This document shows, piece after piece, positions 1 to 8,029 of a stretch of DNA of 64,000 bases. Origin of the DNA: Myxococcales bacterium (lineage in GTDB: Bacteria > Myxococcota_A > Polyangia > Nannocystales > Nannocystaceae); the NCBI GenBank assembly GCA_020633315.1, contig JACKDV010000001.1:62001-126000 (forward strand). Reading direction: 5' to 3'. The translations under genes were made by a program, and so were the position numbers. Each line of letters starts with the position of its first letter. Position 1 is the stretch's first letter. The notes under the pieces were generated by a model that worked only from the letters and a program-made list of their open reading frames with translations, was not told where the DNA came from and ran no database searches.

Positions 1-2
1 TC

Positions 3-977
3 GAACGGCTGCGCCACTTCTACAACCAGATGCTGCGGATCCGCCGGTTCGAGGAGGCCGCCGCCCGGGCCTACACCCAGGGCAAGATCAGCGGCTTCCT
101 CCACCTCTACATCGGCCAGGAGGCCATCGCGGTGGCGACCGCCGACCTCATGCGGCCCGGCGATCGCGTGGTGACCACCTACCGCGATCATGGATTCGCG
201 GTCGCGCTGGGCTGTGACACCGGCGCCTGCATGGCCGAGCTCTACGGCAAGAAGACGGGCCTGGTCGGGGGCAACGGCGGCTCGATGCACTTCTTCGCCA
301 AGGAGCAGGGGCTGTGGGGCGGCTACGCGATCGTGGGCGGCCACGTGCCCGTGGCCACCGGTCACGCCTTCGCCTCCAAGTACCTGGGCGACGGTGCGGT
401 CACCCTGTGCTTCTTGGGCGAGGGCGCGATGCACATCGGGGCCACCCACGAGGGCATGCACCTGGCGGGCCTGTGGCGGCTGCCGGTGGTGTTCGTGATC
501 GAGAACAACCAGTACGCCATGGGCACCCCGCTGCGGCGCCAGACCGCGGTGGACGACCTCACCGTGCGCGCCCCCGCGTATCGCATGACCTCGGACCGCT
601 GGGTGGTGCGCGACGTGTTCGAGACCCGCGCGCGCCTGGCTCGGGCCATCGAGCAGGCGCGGGAGGAGTCGCAGCCGTCCCTCATCGAGCTGCTCACCTA
701 CCGCTTCCGCGGTCACAGCATGAGCGACCCCGGCAAGTACCGCAGCAAGGACGAGGTCGATCAGTGGAAGGAGCGCGACCCCCTGCACCGCGCGCAGGTG
801 CAGCTGCGGGACGAGCACGGGGTGAGCGAGGAGGAGCTCGACGCCCTCGACGAGAGGATCGGGGAGGAGATGGACGCTGCCGTGGAATTCGCCGAGAGCT
901 CGCCGCTACCCGATCCCGAGCATCGCTTCCGCGGGCACTACGTGGAGGACGATCTCGCCGCTGGGGGGGAGGGCTGA
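3..977 (+). CDS. pdhA: Pyruvate dehydrogenase E1 component, alpha subunit (5' end outside the window)
   Basis: Decarboxylates pyruvate with thiamine diphosphate, together with the beta subunit encoded 3 bases downstream, and feeds the E2 lipoyl enzyme to make acetyl-CoA in the cytosol. The frame is open to the left edge; codons before the first ATG (30) read RHFYNQM, which matches the family start, so the gene begins upstream. Counting from the ATG at 30, the diphosphate/Mg motif starts at GEGAMHIG (about residue 130) and ends at ENNQYAMGTP (about 157). The regulatory-loop region RFRGHSMSDPGKY lies near residue 225. Visible length (315 residues plus 9 codons) is close to the usual 320-340. 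First gene of a three-gene operon; the E3 gene is not in the window. Branched-chain E1 alpha is the main alternative, made less likely by the E2 partner and the pyruvate-type loop. Confidence 0.93.
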   Translation, partial: ERLRHFYNQMLRIRRFEEAAARAYTQGKISGFLHLYIGQEAIAVATADLMRPGDRVVTTYRDHGFAVALGCDTGACMAELYGKKTGLVGGNGGSMHFFAKEQGLWGGYAIVGGHVPVATGHAFASKYLGDGAVTLCFLGEGAMHIGATHEGMHLAGLWRLPVVFVIENNQYAMGTPLRRQTAVDDLTVRAPAYRMTSDRWVVRDVFETRARLARAIEQAREESQPSLIELLTYRFRGHSMSDPGKYRSKDEVDQWKERDPLHRAQVQLRDEHGVSEEELDALDERIGEEMDAAVEFAESSPLPDPEHRFRGHYVEDDLAAGGEG

Positions 978-980
978 GCC

Positions 981-1964
981 ATGACCGTGCTGCAGATCCG
1001 CGAGGCGCTCCGCGCCGCCATCGACGAGGAGATGGCCCGTGACGACCGCGTGTTCGTGATGGGCGAGGAGGTGGGCCACTACGACGGGGCCTACAAGGTC
1101 ACCGAGGGCCTGCTCGCCAAGTACGGCGAGCAGCGGGTGGTCGACACCCCGATCGCCGAGGCGGGCTTCGCCGGGGTGGGCATCGGCGCCGCCATGGCCG
1201 GGCTGCGCCCGATCGTGGAGTTCATGACCTTCAACTTCTCCGCGGTGGCCTTCGACCAGATCCTCAACAACGCAGCCAAGCTGCGGCAGCTCAGCAACGG
1301 GCAGTTCACCCTGCCCATCGTGTTCCGGGGGCCCAACGCCGCCGCCCACATGCTCAGCTCCACCCACAGCCAGGCCTTCGAGAGCTTCTACTGCGGCTTC
1401 CCGGGGGTGAAGGTGATCTCGGTCGCCACTCCCTACGACGCCAAGGGCCTGCTCAAGTCGGCCATCCGCGACGACAACCCGGTGCTCTTCTTCGAGAGCG
1501 AGGTGATGTACTCGGTCAAGGGCGAGGTGCCCGACGAGGAGTACCTGATCCCGATCGGCAAGGCCGACATCAAGCGGCCCGGCGAGGGGATCACGGTGAT
1601 CACCTGGGGGCAGGGGGTGCCGGTGGCCCTGGCCGCGGCCGAGCTCGCGGCCCGGGACGGCCTCGACTGCGAGGTGATCGACCTGCGGACCCTGCGTCCG
1701 CTGGACGACGAGGCGGTGCTCGCCAGCGTGCGCAAGACCAACCGGGCCGTGCTCGTCTACCACGGCTGGCCCTATGGCGGCACCGGGGCCGAGGTCAGCG
1801 ATCGGATCCAGCGGCTGGCCTTCGACCACCTCGACGCCCCGATCGAGCGCGTCTGCTACGACGACGTCAACATGCCCTACGCCGAGAACCTCGAGCAGCT
1901 GGTGATCCCCAGCCCCGAGCGGGCCCTCGAGGTGATCCGCAAGGTCGCCTACTACCGCATCTGA
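981..1964 (+). CDS. pdhB: Pyruvate dehydrogenase E1 component, beta subunit
   Basis: Forms the E1 heterotetramer with the alpha subunit and completes the thiamine diphosphate site. The 327-residue length is normal for the family. Recognisable family signatures are the N-terminal REALRAAIDEEMARDDRVFV stretch, GEEVGHYDGAYKVTEGL, DTPIAEAGFAGVGIGAAMAG and the C-terminal transketolase domain beginning about residue 200 with VITWGQGVPVALAAAE and ending near YAENLEQLVIPSPE. The start follows the upstream stop by 3 bases, with a purine-rich GGGGAGGG stretch as ribosome binding site inside the end of the alpha gene, which suggests translational coupling. Confidence 0.95.
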   Translation: MTVLQIREALRAAIDEEMARDDRVFVMGEEVGHYDGAYKVTEGLLAKYGEQRVVDTPIAEAGFAGVGIGAAMAGLRPIVEFMTFNFSAVAFDQILNNAAKLRQLSNGQFTLPIVFRGPNAAAHMLSSTHSQAFESFYCGFPGVKVISVATPYDAKGLLKSAIRDDNPVLFFESEVMYSVKGEVPDEEYLIPIGKADIKRPGEGITVITWGQGVPVALAAAELAARDGLDCEVIDLRTLRPLDDEAVLASVRKTNRAVLVYHGWPYGGTGAEVSDRIQRLAFDHLDAPIERVCYDDVNMPYAENLEQLVIPSPERALEVIRKVAYYRI

Positions 1965-1974
1965 GGACGAACCG

Positions 1975-3276
1975 ATGGCCAAGATCGTCGAGCTCCCCCG
2001 CCTCTCCGACACCATGGAGGAGGGCGTCATCGCCAGCTGGCACGTCAAGAAGGGCGACAAGGTCAAGCGCGGCCAGGTCATCGCCGAGATCGAGACCGAC
2101 AAGGCGACGATGGAATTCGAGTCCTTCGACGCCGGCGAGGTGCTCGAGCTGCTGGTCCCCGAGGGCGAGGTGATGCCGATCGGCACGCCGATCGCCGTGC
2201 TGGGCAAGGCGGGCGAGGACGTGCAGGCGGCCCTCGCCGCGCGCGGAGGCGAGGGCAAGGCGCCGCAGGGGGCGGCGCCGCACGACGGTGGGGCGCACGC
2301 CGAGGCGAGCGACGAAGCGGTGGAGGGCTCGCGATCGCAGCAGGGGGACGCACCCGCGGCGGCGCCAGCCGAGGCCTCGCCCGGTCGGGTGCCCGATCGG
2401 ATCGCGGCCTCGCCGGTCGCCCGTCGGCTTGCTCGCGAGCATGGGGTCGATCTGACCGCGATCACCGGCAGCGGCCCGCATGGTCGCATCGTGAAGTCCG
2501 ACGTCGAGGCGGCCGCGGCCGGTGGCGTGACGGCCTCGCCCACGGTGGTGGCGGCCAGCGACGAGGCGGACGAGCGAGGCCGGCCCTTCGTGCGGCGCCC
2601 CGACGAGCCGCAGAAGCTGTCGCAGATGCGCAAGGCCATCGCCCGACGCATGGGCCAGGCCAACGCCGAGATCCCGCACTTCTACCTCACCGCCGTGGTC
2701 GACATGGACGCCGCGGTGGGGCTGCGCGAGCAGCTCAAGGCGGTGCTGCCGGTCAAGGTCTCGTACAACGACCTGGTGCTGCTCGCGGCCGCCCGGGCCC
2801 TGGTGACGCACCCCGAGGTCAACGCCTACTGGGACGGCCAGACCATCGTGCGACGCGGCAACGTGCACCTGGGCATGGCGGTGGCGGTGGACGAGGGGCT
2901 CATCGTGCCCGTGATCCGCTACGCCGATCAGAAGGGCCTGCTGGAGATCGCCGAGCAGGCCCGCGATCTCGGCCTGCGCGGCCGCGACAAGCAGCTGCGC
3001 CCCGAGGAGATGAGCGGCAGCACCTTCACCGTCTCCAACCTCGGGATGTTCGGCATCGACCAGTTCGCGGCCGTGATCAACCCCGGCGAGGGGGCGATCC
3101 TCGCGGTCGGGGCCATCGCGGACACCGTGGTGCCCAAGGGCGGCGAGCTGGTGGTCGGCAAGCGCATGAAGATGACCCTCGCCTGCGACCACCGGGCGAT
3201 GGACGGGGCCTCCGGGGCCAAGTTCCTCGCCACCATGCGAGACCTGCTCGAGAAGCCGCTGGCCATGCTCGCCTGA
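1975..3276 (+). CDS. pdhC: Dihydrolipoamide acetyltransferase, E2 of pyruvate dehydrogenase
   Basis: Core of the pyruvate dehydrogenase complex; transfers the acetyl group from lipoamide to CoA. One lipoyl domain at residues 1-80 with the lipoyl lysine K43 inside EIETDKATMEF; an Ala/Gly/Glu-rich swinging arm (about 80-138); a peripheral subunit-binding domain with SPVARRLAREHGVDLTAI and GSGPHGRI (about 142-180); a second linker; and a C-terminal acyltransferase domain (about 205-433) with the catalytic motif DHRAMDG near residue 406. Family members often carry two lipoyl domains; this one has a single domain, which is common for bacterial E2 of this clade. It follows pdhB by 10 bases and closes the operon. 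Confidence 0.95.
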   Translation: MAKIVELPRLSDTMEEGVIASWHVKKGDKVKRGQVIAEIETDKATMEFESFDAGEVLELLVPEGEVMPIGTPIAVLGKAGEDVQAALAARGGEGKAPQGAAPHDGGAHAEASDEAVEGSRSQQGDAPAAAPAEASPGRVPDRIAASPVARRLAREHGVDLTAITGSGPHGRIVKSDVEAAAAGGVTASPTVVAASDEADERGRPFVRRPDEPQKLSQMRKAIARRMGQANAEIPHFYLTAVVDMDAAVGLREQLKAVLPVKVSYNDLVLLAAARALVTHPEVNAYWDGQTIVRRGNVHLGMAVAVDEGLIVPVIRYADQKGLLEIAEQARDLGLRGRDKQLRPEEMSGSTFTVSNLGMFGIDQFAAVINPGEGAILAVGAIADTVVPKGGELVVGKRMKMTLACDHRAMDGASGAKFLATMRDLLEKPLAMLA

Positions 3277-3379
3277 GCCGGCTCGCCGCGCACCAGCCGC
3301 GGTCCCAGCAGGCCCGGCAACCGTGGTGTCGTACCCCACCGACATCGGCGGGCGCTCTCGGTCAGGATTCGGGTCGACC

Positions 3380-4045
3380 ATGACCTCTCCTCGCGCTTGG
3401 CCTTCGTTCCTCCCTCGTCTCGGTCTCGCCTTCGCCCTCGGCATCGGGCTGGGCTCGGCCTGCACGGTGCAGTCGATCTTCACCTGCCTCGAGGACCAGA
3501 GCTGCATCGACGAGGGCGGCGAGGGGGGCGTGTGCGAGTCCAACAGCTTCTGCACCTTCCCCGACGAGAGCTGTCCCAACGGCAAGCGCTGGCACGAGCG
3601 GGCGGGCGACCTCGCCGGCAAGTGCTACGAGCCGGCCGACATCGACGGCACCGGCAACGCCACCGAGGTGGGCACGGGCAGCGGCTCGGGCGAGGGTGGC
3701 TCGTCGGAGGACGGCGGCTCGACCACGCAGCCCGCCGACGACTCGGGCGGGAGCTCCGACGGCGCGCCCATGACCGACGACGGGGGCAGCAGCGGGGGCG
3801 CCGGGGCGACCTGCGACGAGGTCTTCGGGGCGGTGGCCGGCTACGAGCTGTGCGAGGAGACGGGCACGACCTGCAAGCTCAACGTCACCCTGAGCCAGAC
3901 CTCGTGCACCGACCTGTGCGGCATGTACGGCGCGATGATGTGCCAGACCGCCTTCACCAACGACGCGAGCGACTGCGCCTCGGAGGTGATGGAGGTGAGC
4001 TGCGACGAGGTCGCCGACGACAACATCTGCGTGTGCGTCAAGTGA
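3380..4045 (+). CDS. Cysteine-rich lipoprotein, unknown function
   Basis: Not recognised as a named family. The first 27 residues form a lipoprotein signal peptide with the lipobox LGSAC, acylated cysteine C28. The mature part has a cysteine-rich N-terminal domain (pattern CxxxxxFxCxxxxxC, then VCESNSFC and ESCPNGKRW), a Gly/Ser/Asp/Thr-rich linker (about residues 95-145) and a C-terminal domain with eight further cysteines ending CVCVK, so it is probably disulfide-stabilised outside the cytoplasm. ATG 3380 is preferred to GTG 3323 because it puts the charged residue and hydrophobic core at the right distance, with AGGA at 3365 as ribosome binding site. It stands alone, convergent with the next gene. 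Confidence 0.8.
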   Translation: MTSPRAWPSFLPRLGLAFALGIGLGSACTVQSIFTCLEDQSCIDEGGEGGVCESNSFCTFPDESCPNGKRWHERAGDLAGKCYEPADIDGTGNATEVGTGSGSGEGGSSEDGGSTTQPADDSGGSSDGAPMTDDGGSSGGAGATCDEVFGAVAGYELCEETGTTCKLNVTLSQTSCTDLCGMYGAMMCQTAFTNDASDCASEVMEVSCDEVADDNICVCVK

Positions 4046-4109
4046 TCCGGGGGCTCGCGCTCGCGCGGGCCGGACCGCCTCGCATCGACCTGCCGTCCCG
4101 CTCGTGGGG

Positions 4110-4934
4110 CTACAGGGTCGGGCACTCGTTGGGCGTGGGGATGGTCGCCACCTCCCACGACTCGCCCAGCGTGGTCCGTCGCAGGGACTGGTTGTCGGCC
4201 GACTCGCCCACCTGGGGGGCCACCGCCGTGCCGCTGGATCCCAGCAGGCCCGAGGAGTTGGCGGTCCCGTAGATCACGGCGTCGACGGGGATCGAGCTCG
4301 AGTCGATGTCGTCGGCCAGGCCCTCGAACAGCCCGACCGCATCCGCGATGGGCCCGCTGTTCTGCAGATCGGGCTCGAAGTCGATCACCAGGTCGTAGAC
4401 GGGATCGCCGTTGGAGCCGCTGGAGGTGGAGCCGCCCACGAGCAGGCAGCCGCCGGGGTCGATCGTGCCGCTCAGGTCGGTCACGCCGTAGGTGTAGTAG
4501 TCGCCGCCCCAGCCCAGGCTGAAGTCGCCGAGGTCCACCAGATCGTCGCAGGGGTTGTACAAGCGCACCCACTCGTAGCGGTCGTCGTTGCCGTTGACCC
4601 GGTAGAGCACCTCGGCCAGCAGCGGTACGCAGGGCGGCGGGGGGCCGGTGGTCTCGCCGTCGGTGCTGGTGCTCCCAGTGGAGCCCGTGTCGGGGTCGGG
4701 GCCGCTCGAGCCGGTGGTGTCCGCAGGGGGGGCCGTCGTGCCCTCGCCGGTGGCGGGGGCATCGGTGGTGCTGGTCGTCGGTAGCGGTCCGGACCCGGTG
4801 GAGCTCTCGACCGCGGTGGTGGGGCTCGGATCGTCGGTCATCACCTCGGTGGGCACCGGGGTGCAGCCCCAGGCCAGCGCGAGCACCAGCGCGGCCATCC
4901 CCCGTCTCGCTCGCCCCGTGGCCCCCATCGTCAT
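4110..4934 (-). CDS. Lipoprotein with lamin-tail-like domain
   Basis: Predicted outer-surface lipoprotein. The start at 4934 (MTMGATGRARRG) gives a signal peptide ending in the lipobox LAWGC with C24; an alternative ATG lies two codons later. A Thr/Ser/Gly/Asp-rich linker covers about residues 25-90. The C-terminal part (about 95-274) looks like a lamin-tail (LTD) domain: it begins with LLAEVLYRVNGNDDRYEWVR, has the typical ...LYNPCDDLVDLGDFSLGWG turn, then GTIDPGGCLLVGG and a late TLGESWEVATIPTPNE. LTD domains occur in many secreted bacterial proteins, sometimes as carbohydrate- or DNA-binding modules; no enzyme domain is present here. Divergent from mqnB with a 100-base spacer. Confidence 0.82.
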   Translation of the reverse strand: MTMGATGRARRGMAALVLALAWGCTPVPTEVMTDDPSPTTAVESSTGSGPLPTTSTTDAPATGEGTTAPPADTTGSSGPDPDTGSTGSTSTDGETTGPPPPCVPLLAEVLYRVNGNDDRYEWVRLYNPCDDLVDLGDFSLGWGGDYYTYGVTDLSGTIDPGGCLLVGGSTSSGSNGDPVYDLVIDFEPDLQNSGPIADAVGLFEGLADDIDSSSIPVDAVIYGTANSSGLLGSSGTAVAPQVGESADNQSLRRTTLGESWEVATIPTPNECPTL

Positions 4935-5034
4935 CCCCAGCGTACCGGCCTCCGATGGGCGCTCGCAACGATGTCGAGGGCCCACGCCGCGTCTCGCCGT
5001 GCGTCGCGGCCCCGGGTTCGCTAAAAGCCGAGGG

Positions 5035-5640
5035 ATGCTCTTCGTCCATGCCGCCCCTCGCGAGGCAGGCTCGCTGGCCGCGGAGCCGCGGGTGCTTGAG
5101 CTCGGCGTGGGCAAGGTCGCGGCCACTCTCGCCCTCACCCAGCGGGTGCTCGCGCGGCGCCCCGCGGCGGTGGTGCTGTTCGGGGTGGCCGGCTCCCATC
5201 CCGGGGGCCCCGCGATCGCACGCCCGTGCCTGGTGGAGGCCGACTGGCTCGCCGACGAGGGCGTGTGGGCTCCCGGCGGCTTCCTGTCGCTGGAGCAGCT
5301 CGGCCTCGGTCGCCGCGGCCCCTTCGTCGCCGACCCGCAGCTCGGCGCGTGGGTAGAGGCGCGGCTCGGCGTGGCGCTGCCCCGGGTGGTGGGCGCCACC
5401 GTCTCGGCGTGCAGCGGCACCGACGCCCAGGTCCGGGCCGCCCGGGCTGCGTGCCCCGAGGCATCGGTGGAGAGCATGGAGGGGGCCGCCGTGGGGGCGG
5501 TGTGCGCAGCGCTCGGGATCCCCTGGGTGCAGCTCCGCGTGATCAGCAATCGCACCGGCGACCGCGATCGCGCGGGCTGGGATCTCGACGCAGCGCTCGC
5601 GGTGCTGCATCCCGCGGTGCGGCGCCTGCTCGACGGCTGA
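5035..5640 (+). CDS. mqnB: Futalosine hydrolase
   Basis: Removes the purine base from futalosine in the alternative menaquinone pathway; belongs to the purine nucleoside phosphorylase/MTA nucleosidase fold. Seen in the sequence: the N-terminal HAAPREAG motif, GVGKVAATLAL, VVLFGVAGSHP, the SGTD turn (about residue 130) and the catalytic-side segment VESMEGAAVGAVCAALGIP followed by QLRVISNRTGDRDRAGWDL, all typical for MqnB. At 201 residues it is of normal length. ATG 5035 is preceded by AGGG. It sits 25 bases before mqnD and is surely co-transcribed with it. Other genes of the pathway (mqnA, mqnC, mqnE) are not in the window. Confidence 0.92.
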   Translation: MLFVHAAPREAGSLAAEPRVLELGVGKVAATLALTQRVLARRPAAVVLFGVAGSHPGGPAIARPCLVEADWLADEGVWAPGGFLSLEQLGLGRRGPFVADPQLGAWVEARLGVALPRVVGATVSACSGTDAQVRAARAACPEASVESMEGAAVGAVCAALGIPWVQLRVISNRTGDRDRAGWDLDAALAVLHPAVRRLLDG

Positions 5641-5665
5641 TCGCCTGCTACCTTGCGCTTCGTCC

Positions 5666-6556
5666 ATGTCGGAGCCCACCCCGCTTGCGCTCGGCTTCTC
5701 GAGCTGTCCCAACGACACCTTCATGTTCGATGCGCTCGTGCACGGGCGCGTGCCCATCGGCGACCTGCGGCCGACGGTGGAGATGGACGACATCGAGGTC
5801 CTCAACCGCCGCGCGCTCGGGCTCGATCCCCGCTCGCCGCTGCCCGTCACCAAGGTCAGCGTCGCGGCGCTCGCCCACCTCACCCGCGACTACGCCGTGC
5901 TCGACGCCGGCGCGGCGCTGGGCCGCGGCTGCGGGCCGCTGGTGCTGCGTCGTCGCGACGACGAGCGCCTCGCCTCGCTCGCCGAGCTCGCGGGGGCCAC
6001 CGTGGCCATCCCCGGCGAGGCCACCACCGCCAACCTCCTGCTGCGCCTGTTCGCCCCCGAGCTGCGGCGGGTGGAGCTGCGCTTCGATCGGATCATGCCG
6101 GCGGTGGCCCGCGGTGAGGTGGATGCCGGTCTGGTGATCCACGAGAGCCGCTTCACCTACGCCGATCACGGGCTCGCCCAGATCGCCGACCTCGGCGAGC
6201 GCTGGGAGCAGGACACGGACCTGCCCCTGCCGCTGGGCGTGATCGTGGCCCGCCGCGATCTGCCCGCGGCCACGGTGGCGGCGGTGGAGCGCGGCCTACG
6301 GGCCTCGGTCGAGGCGGCCTGGGCCGATCCCGAGGCCAGCCGCCCCTACGTGCGGGAGCACGCGCAGGAGATGGACGAGGAGGTCTGTCGCCAGCACATC
6401 GGCCTGTACGTCAACGCGTTCTCGGCCCGGCTGGGCGACGAGGGGCGGGCCGCCATCGACGAGCTCGTGGCGCGGATGCGGGCGGTGGGGGTGATGGATG
6501 CCGACGCCCCCGGGCCCTGGCGCGAGCCGGTGCTCTCGAGCCGAGCGTCGTCGTGA
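5666..6556 (+). CDS. mqnD: 1,4-dihydroxy-6-naphthoate synthase
   Basis: Opens cyclic dehypoxanthine futalosine to 1,4-dihydroxy-6-naphthoate, the ring precursor of menaquinone in the futalosine route. The 296-residue protein has the periplasmic-binding-protein-like fold of MqnA/MqnD. Diagnostic segments are GFSSCPNDTFMFDALVHGRV (about residue 10), TKVSVAALAHL, the Gly-rich GAALGRGCGPLVL, IPGEATTANLLLRL, GLVIHESRFTYADHGL with the catalytic histidine region near residue 156, and LPLPLGVIVARRDLP. The pairing with mqnB supports the call over the paralogue mqnA. Confidence 0.94.
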   Translation: MSEPTPLALGFSSCPNDTFMFDALVHGRVPIGDLRPTVEMDDIEVLNRRALGLDPRSPLPVTKVSVAALAHLTRDYAVLDAGAALGRGCGPLVLRRRDDERLASLAELAGATVAIPGEATTANLLLRLFAPELRRVELRFDRIMPAVARGEVDAGLVIHESRFTYADHGLAQIADLGERWEQDTDLPLPLGVIVARRDLPAATVAAVERGLRASVEAAWADPEASRPYVREHAQEMDEEVCRQHIGLYVNAFSARLGDEGRAAIDELVARMRAVGVMDADAPGPWREPVLSSRASS

Positions 6557-6585
6557 CTCGGCGCGGGGCCGTCCGATCGGGTCTC

Positions 6586-6813
6586 CTAGCCCTCGTCGCG
6601 TCGCGCCGTCCGGGGAATCGCTCGGCCGTCGGCGTCGAGCACCTTCCAGAACTCCGGCCACATGGGGATCTCGACCAGCGTGGGCAGGACCTCGTCGTAG
6701 TTGTGCGGGTAGGTCCGTCGGAGGTAGGCGACCACCGCCTTGGGCGACGGGGCCTCCACGAAGTGTGGCTCCATCGGCGGGAACTCGTAGCGGAACTTGC
6801 GGAGCTCGCTCAT
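6586..6813 (-). CDS. Small conserved-looking protein of 75 residues, unknown function
   Basis: No family recognised. The sequence is compact and not low-complexity: acidic/aromatic N-terminus (MSELRKFRYEF), a central helix (SPKAVVAYLRRTYPHNYDEV) and a Trp-containing segment PMWPEFWKVLDADGRAI, then a basic/acidic tail. Codon use is like the neighbours and no competing frame is better. It lies 22 bases after the cobalamin adenosyltransferase stop as the last gene of the purK-purE-adenosyltransferase set, so it is probably co-transcribed. No signal peptide or membrane segment. A role linked to the adenosyltransferase is possible but nothing in the sequence shows it. Confidence 0.62.
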   Translation of the reverse strand: MSELRKFRYEFPPMEPHFVEAPSPKAVVAYLRRTYPHNYDEVLPTLVEIPMWPEFWKVLDADGRAIPRTARRDEG

Positions 6814-6835
6814 GGGCTCGGCGTCCTCGCGGGGC

Positions 6836-7444
6836 TCAGGTGGACACCGGGTGCCACAGGGTCTCCCGGTCGCCGAGGCGATGGGCGACCGCGCGGCCGA
6901 GCACGAACAGGTAGTCCGACAGGCGGTTGATGTAGCGCAGCGCCACCGCTCGCACCGCGTGCTCCGAGCCCTCGGTGTCGGCCAGCTCCACCATGCGTCG
7001 CTCCGCGCGGCGACACACCGTGCGTGCCAGGTGGGCCGCCGCGCCCACCGGCCCTCCGCCGGGCAGCACGAAGCTCTGCAGCGGGGGCAGGGGGCCGTTC
7101 CACGCGTCGAGCTCCTTCTCCACGTGGTCCACGTGGCGCTGCTCGATCTTCAGCTTGATCTTCTCGTCCTCGGCCGGCCCCGTGCTCAGCTCGGCGCCCA
7201 GGTTGAACAGCTCCTGCTGGATCCGAGCGAGCTGCTCGTCCATCGCATCGAGCACCACCTCGGCCCCGGTCCGCCGCGGCTCACGGGCCAGCTCGACGCG
7301 AACGAGGCCGATGCACGCATTGAGCTCGTCGACCGTTCCGTAGGCCTCGATGCGCGCCGAGTGCTTGCGAACCCGAGCTCCGCTGGCGAGCATGGTGTCC
7401 CCGGCATCGCCGGACTTGGTGTAGACCTTCGAGATGTAGACCAT
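6836..7444 (-). CDS. Cob(I)alamin adenosyltransferase, PduO type
   Basis: Transfers adenosyl from ATP to cob(I)alamin to make adenosylcobalamin, in the cytosol, as a trimer of helical bundles. The 202-residue length is normal. Motifs: YTKSGDAGDTML at residues 8-19 (P-loop-like; usually YTRTGDDG), RIEAYGTVDELNACIG (about 32-47), FVLPGGGPVGAAAHLART with the conserved Arg, CRRAERRMV and the C-terminal RYINRLSDYLFVLGR. Located 42 bases after purE in a minus-strand operon. It supplies the ligand of the cobalamin riboswitch found near 37.5 kb, so the organism uses adenosylcobalamin. Confidence 0.93.
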   Translation of the reverse strand: MVYISKVYTKSGDAGDTMLASGARVRKHSARIEAYGTVDELNACIGLVRVELAREPRRTGAEVVLDAMDEQLARIQQELFNLGAELSTGPAEDEKIKLKIEQRHVDHVEKELDAWNGPLPPLQSFVLPGGGPVGAAAHLARTVCRRAERRMVELADTEGSEHAVRAVALRYINRLSDYLFVLGRAVAHRLGDRETLWHPVST

Positions 7445-7486
7445 TGGCTCGTATCTTCTCGAGAACGCGGGCGCGCCCCGACCAGT

Positions 7487-8017
7487 CTAGCGCGGGGGGG
7501 ACGAGCCGTCGCCCTCGCGGAACGAGGTGGCGACCTCGGCGTCTTGCCCCGTGACGGCGGCCTCTTGCTGCCGCTGGTATTCCTCGATCGCGGCGCGGAT
7601 GGAGCGACGACCGACCCCGAGGATGCGCGCGGCGAGGTGGGCTGCGTTGGCGGCCTGTCCGATCGCCACCGTTGCCACCGGGGTGCCCTTGGGCATCTGG
7701 ACGATCGACAGCAGCGAGTCCAAGCCGTCGAGACGGGCGAGCGGCACGGGCACCCCGATGACGGGAAGGGGCGTGAGGGCGGCGAGCATGCCGGGCAGGT
7801 GCGCGGCCCCGCCGGCTCCCGCGATGAGCACCTCGAGCCCGCGCTCGGCCGCGCTGCGCCCGTACTCCACCATCGCGCTCGGGGTGCGGTGGGCCGAGAT
7901 GATGCGTACCTCGTGGGGGATCTCGAAGCCGCGGAGGATCTCGGCGGCTGCGGACATGACGGGGAGGTCGGACGTGCTGCCCATGCAGATGCCGACCAGG
8001 GGCCTTGGATCGCTCAT
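7487..8017 (-). CDS. purE: N5-carboxyaminoimidazole ribonucleotide mutase
   Basis: Class I PurE; rearranges N5-CAIR to CAIR in purine synthesis, using the product of PurK encoded just upstream. The 176-residue protein shows the substrate loop GICMGSTSDLPVM (residues 8-20), the catalytic SAHRTP segment (about 41-46), the IAGAGGAAHLPGMLAALT core and GVPVPLARLDGLDSLLSIVQMP, all diagnostic for the family. The last 25 residues are Ser/Gly-rich and poorly conserved. It starts 12 bases after the purK stop, so the pair is an operon. Confidence 0.96.
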   Translation of the reverse strand: MSDPRPLVGICMGSTSDLPVMSAAAEILRGFEIPHEVRIISAHRTPSAMVEYGRSAAERGLEVLIAGAGGAAHLPGMLAALTPLPVIGVPVPLARLDGLDSLLSIVQMPKGTPVATVAIGQAANAAHLAARILGVGRRSIRAAIEEYQRQQEAAVTGQDAEVATSFREGDGSSPPR

Positions 8018-8029
8018 GGCTGGGTCTCC

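Noticed and set aside
4110..5555. A longer N-terminal extension of the lamin-tail lipoprotein up to 5555.
   Set aside because: The extension overlaps mqnB in antisense and would destroy the signal peptide; the start at 4934 gives a proper lipobox.
3841..5883. A minus-strand frame of 680 codons covering the lamin-tail lipoprotein and mqnB.
   Set aside because: Antisense to the recognisable mqnB and lipoprotein frames; the real lipoprotein lies in a different frame from 4934.
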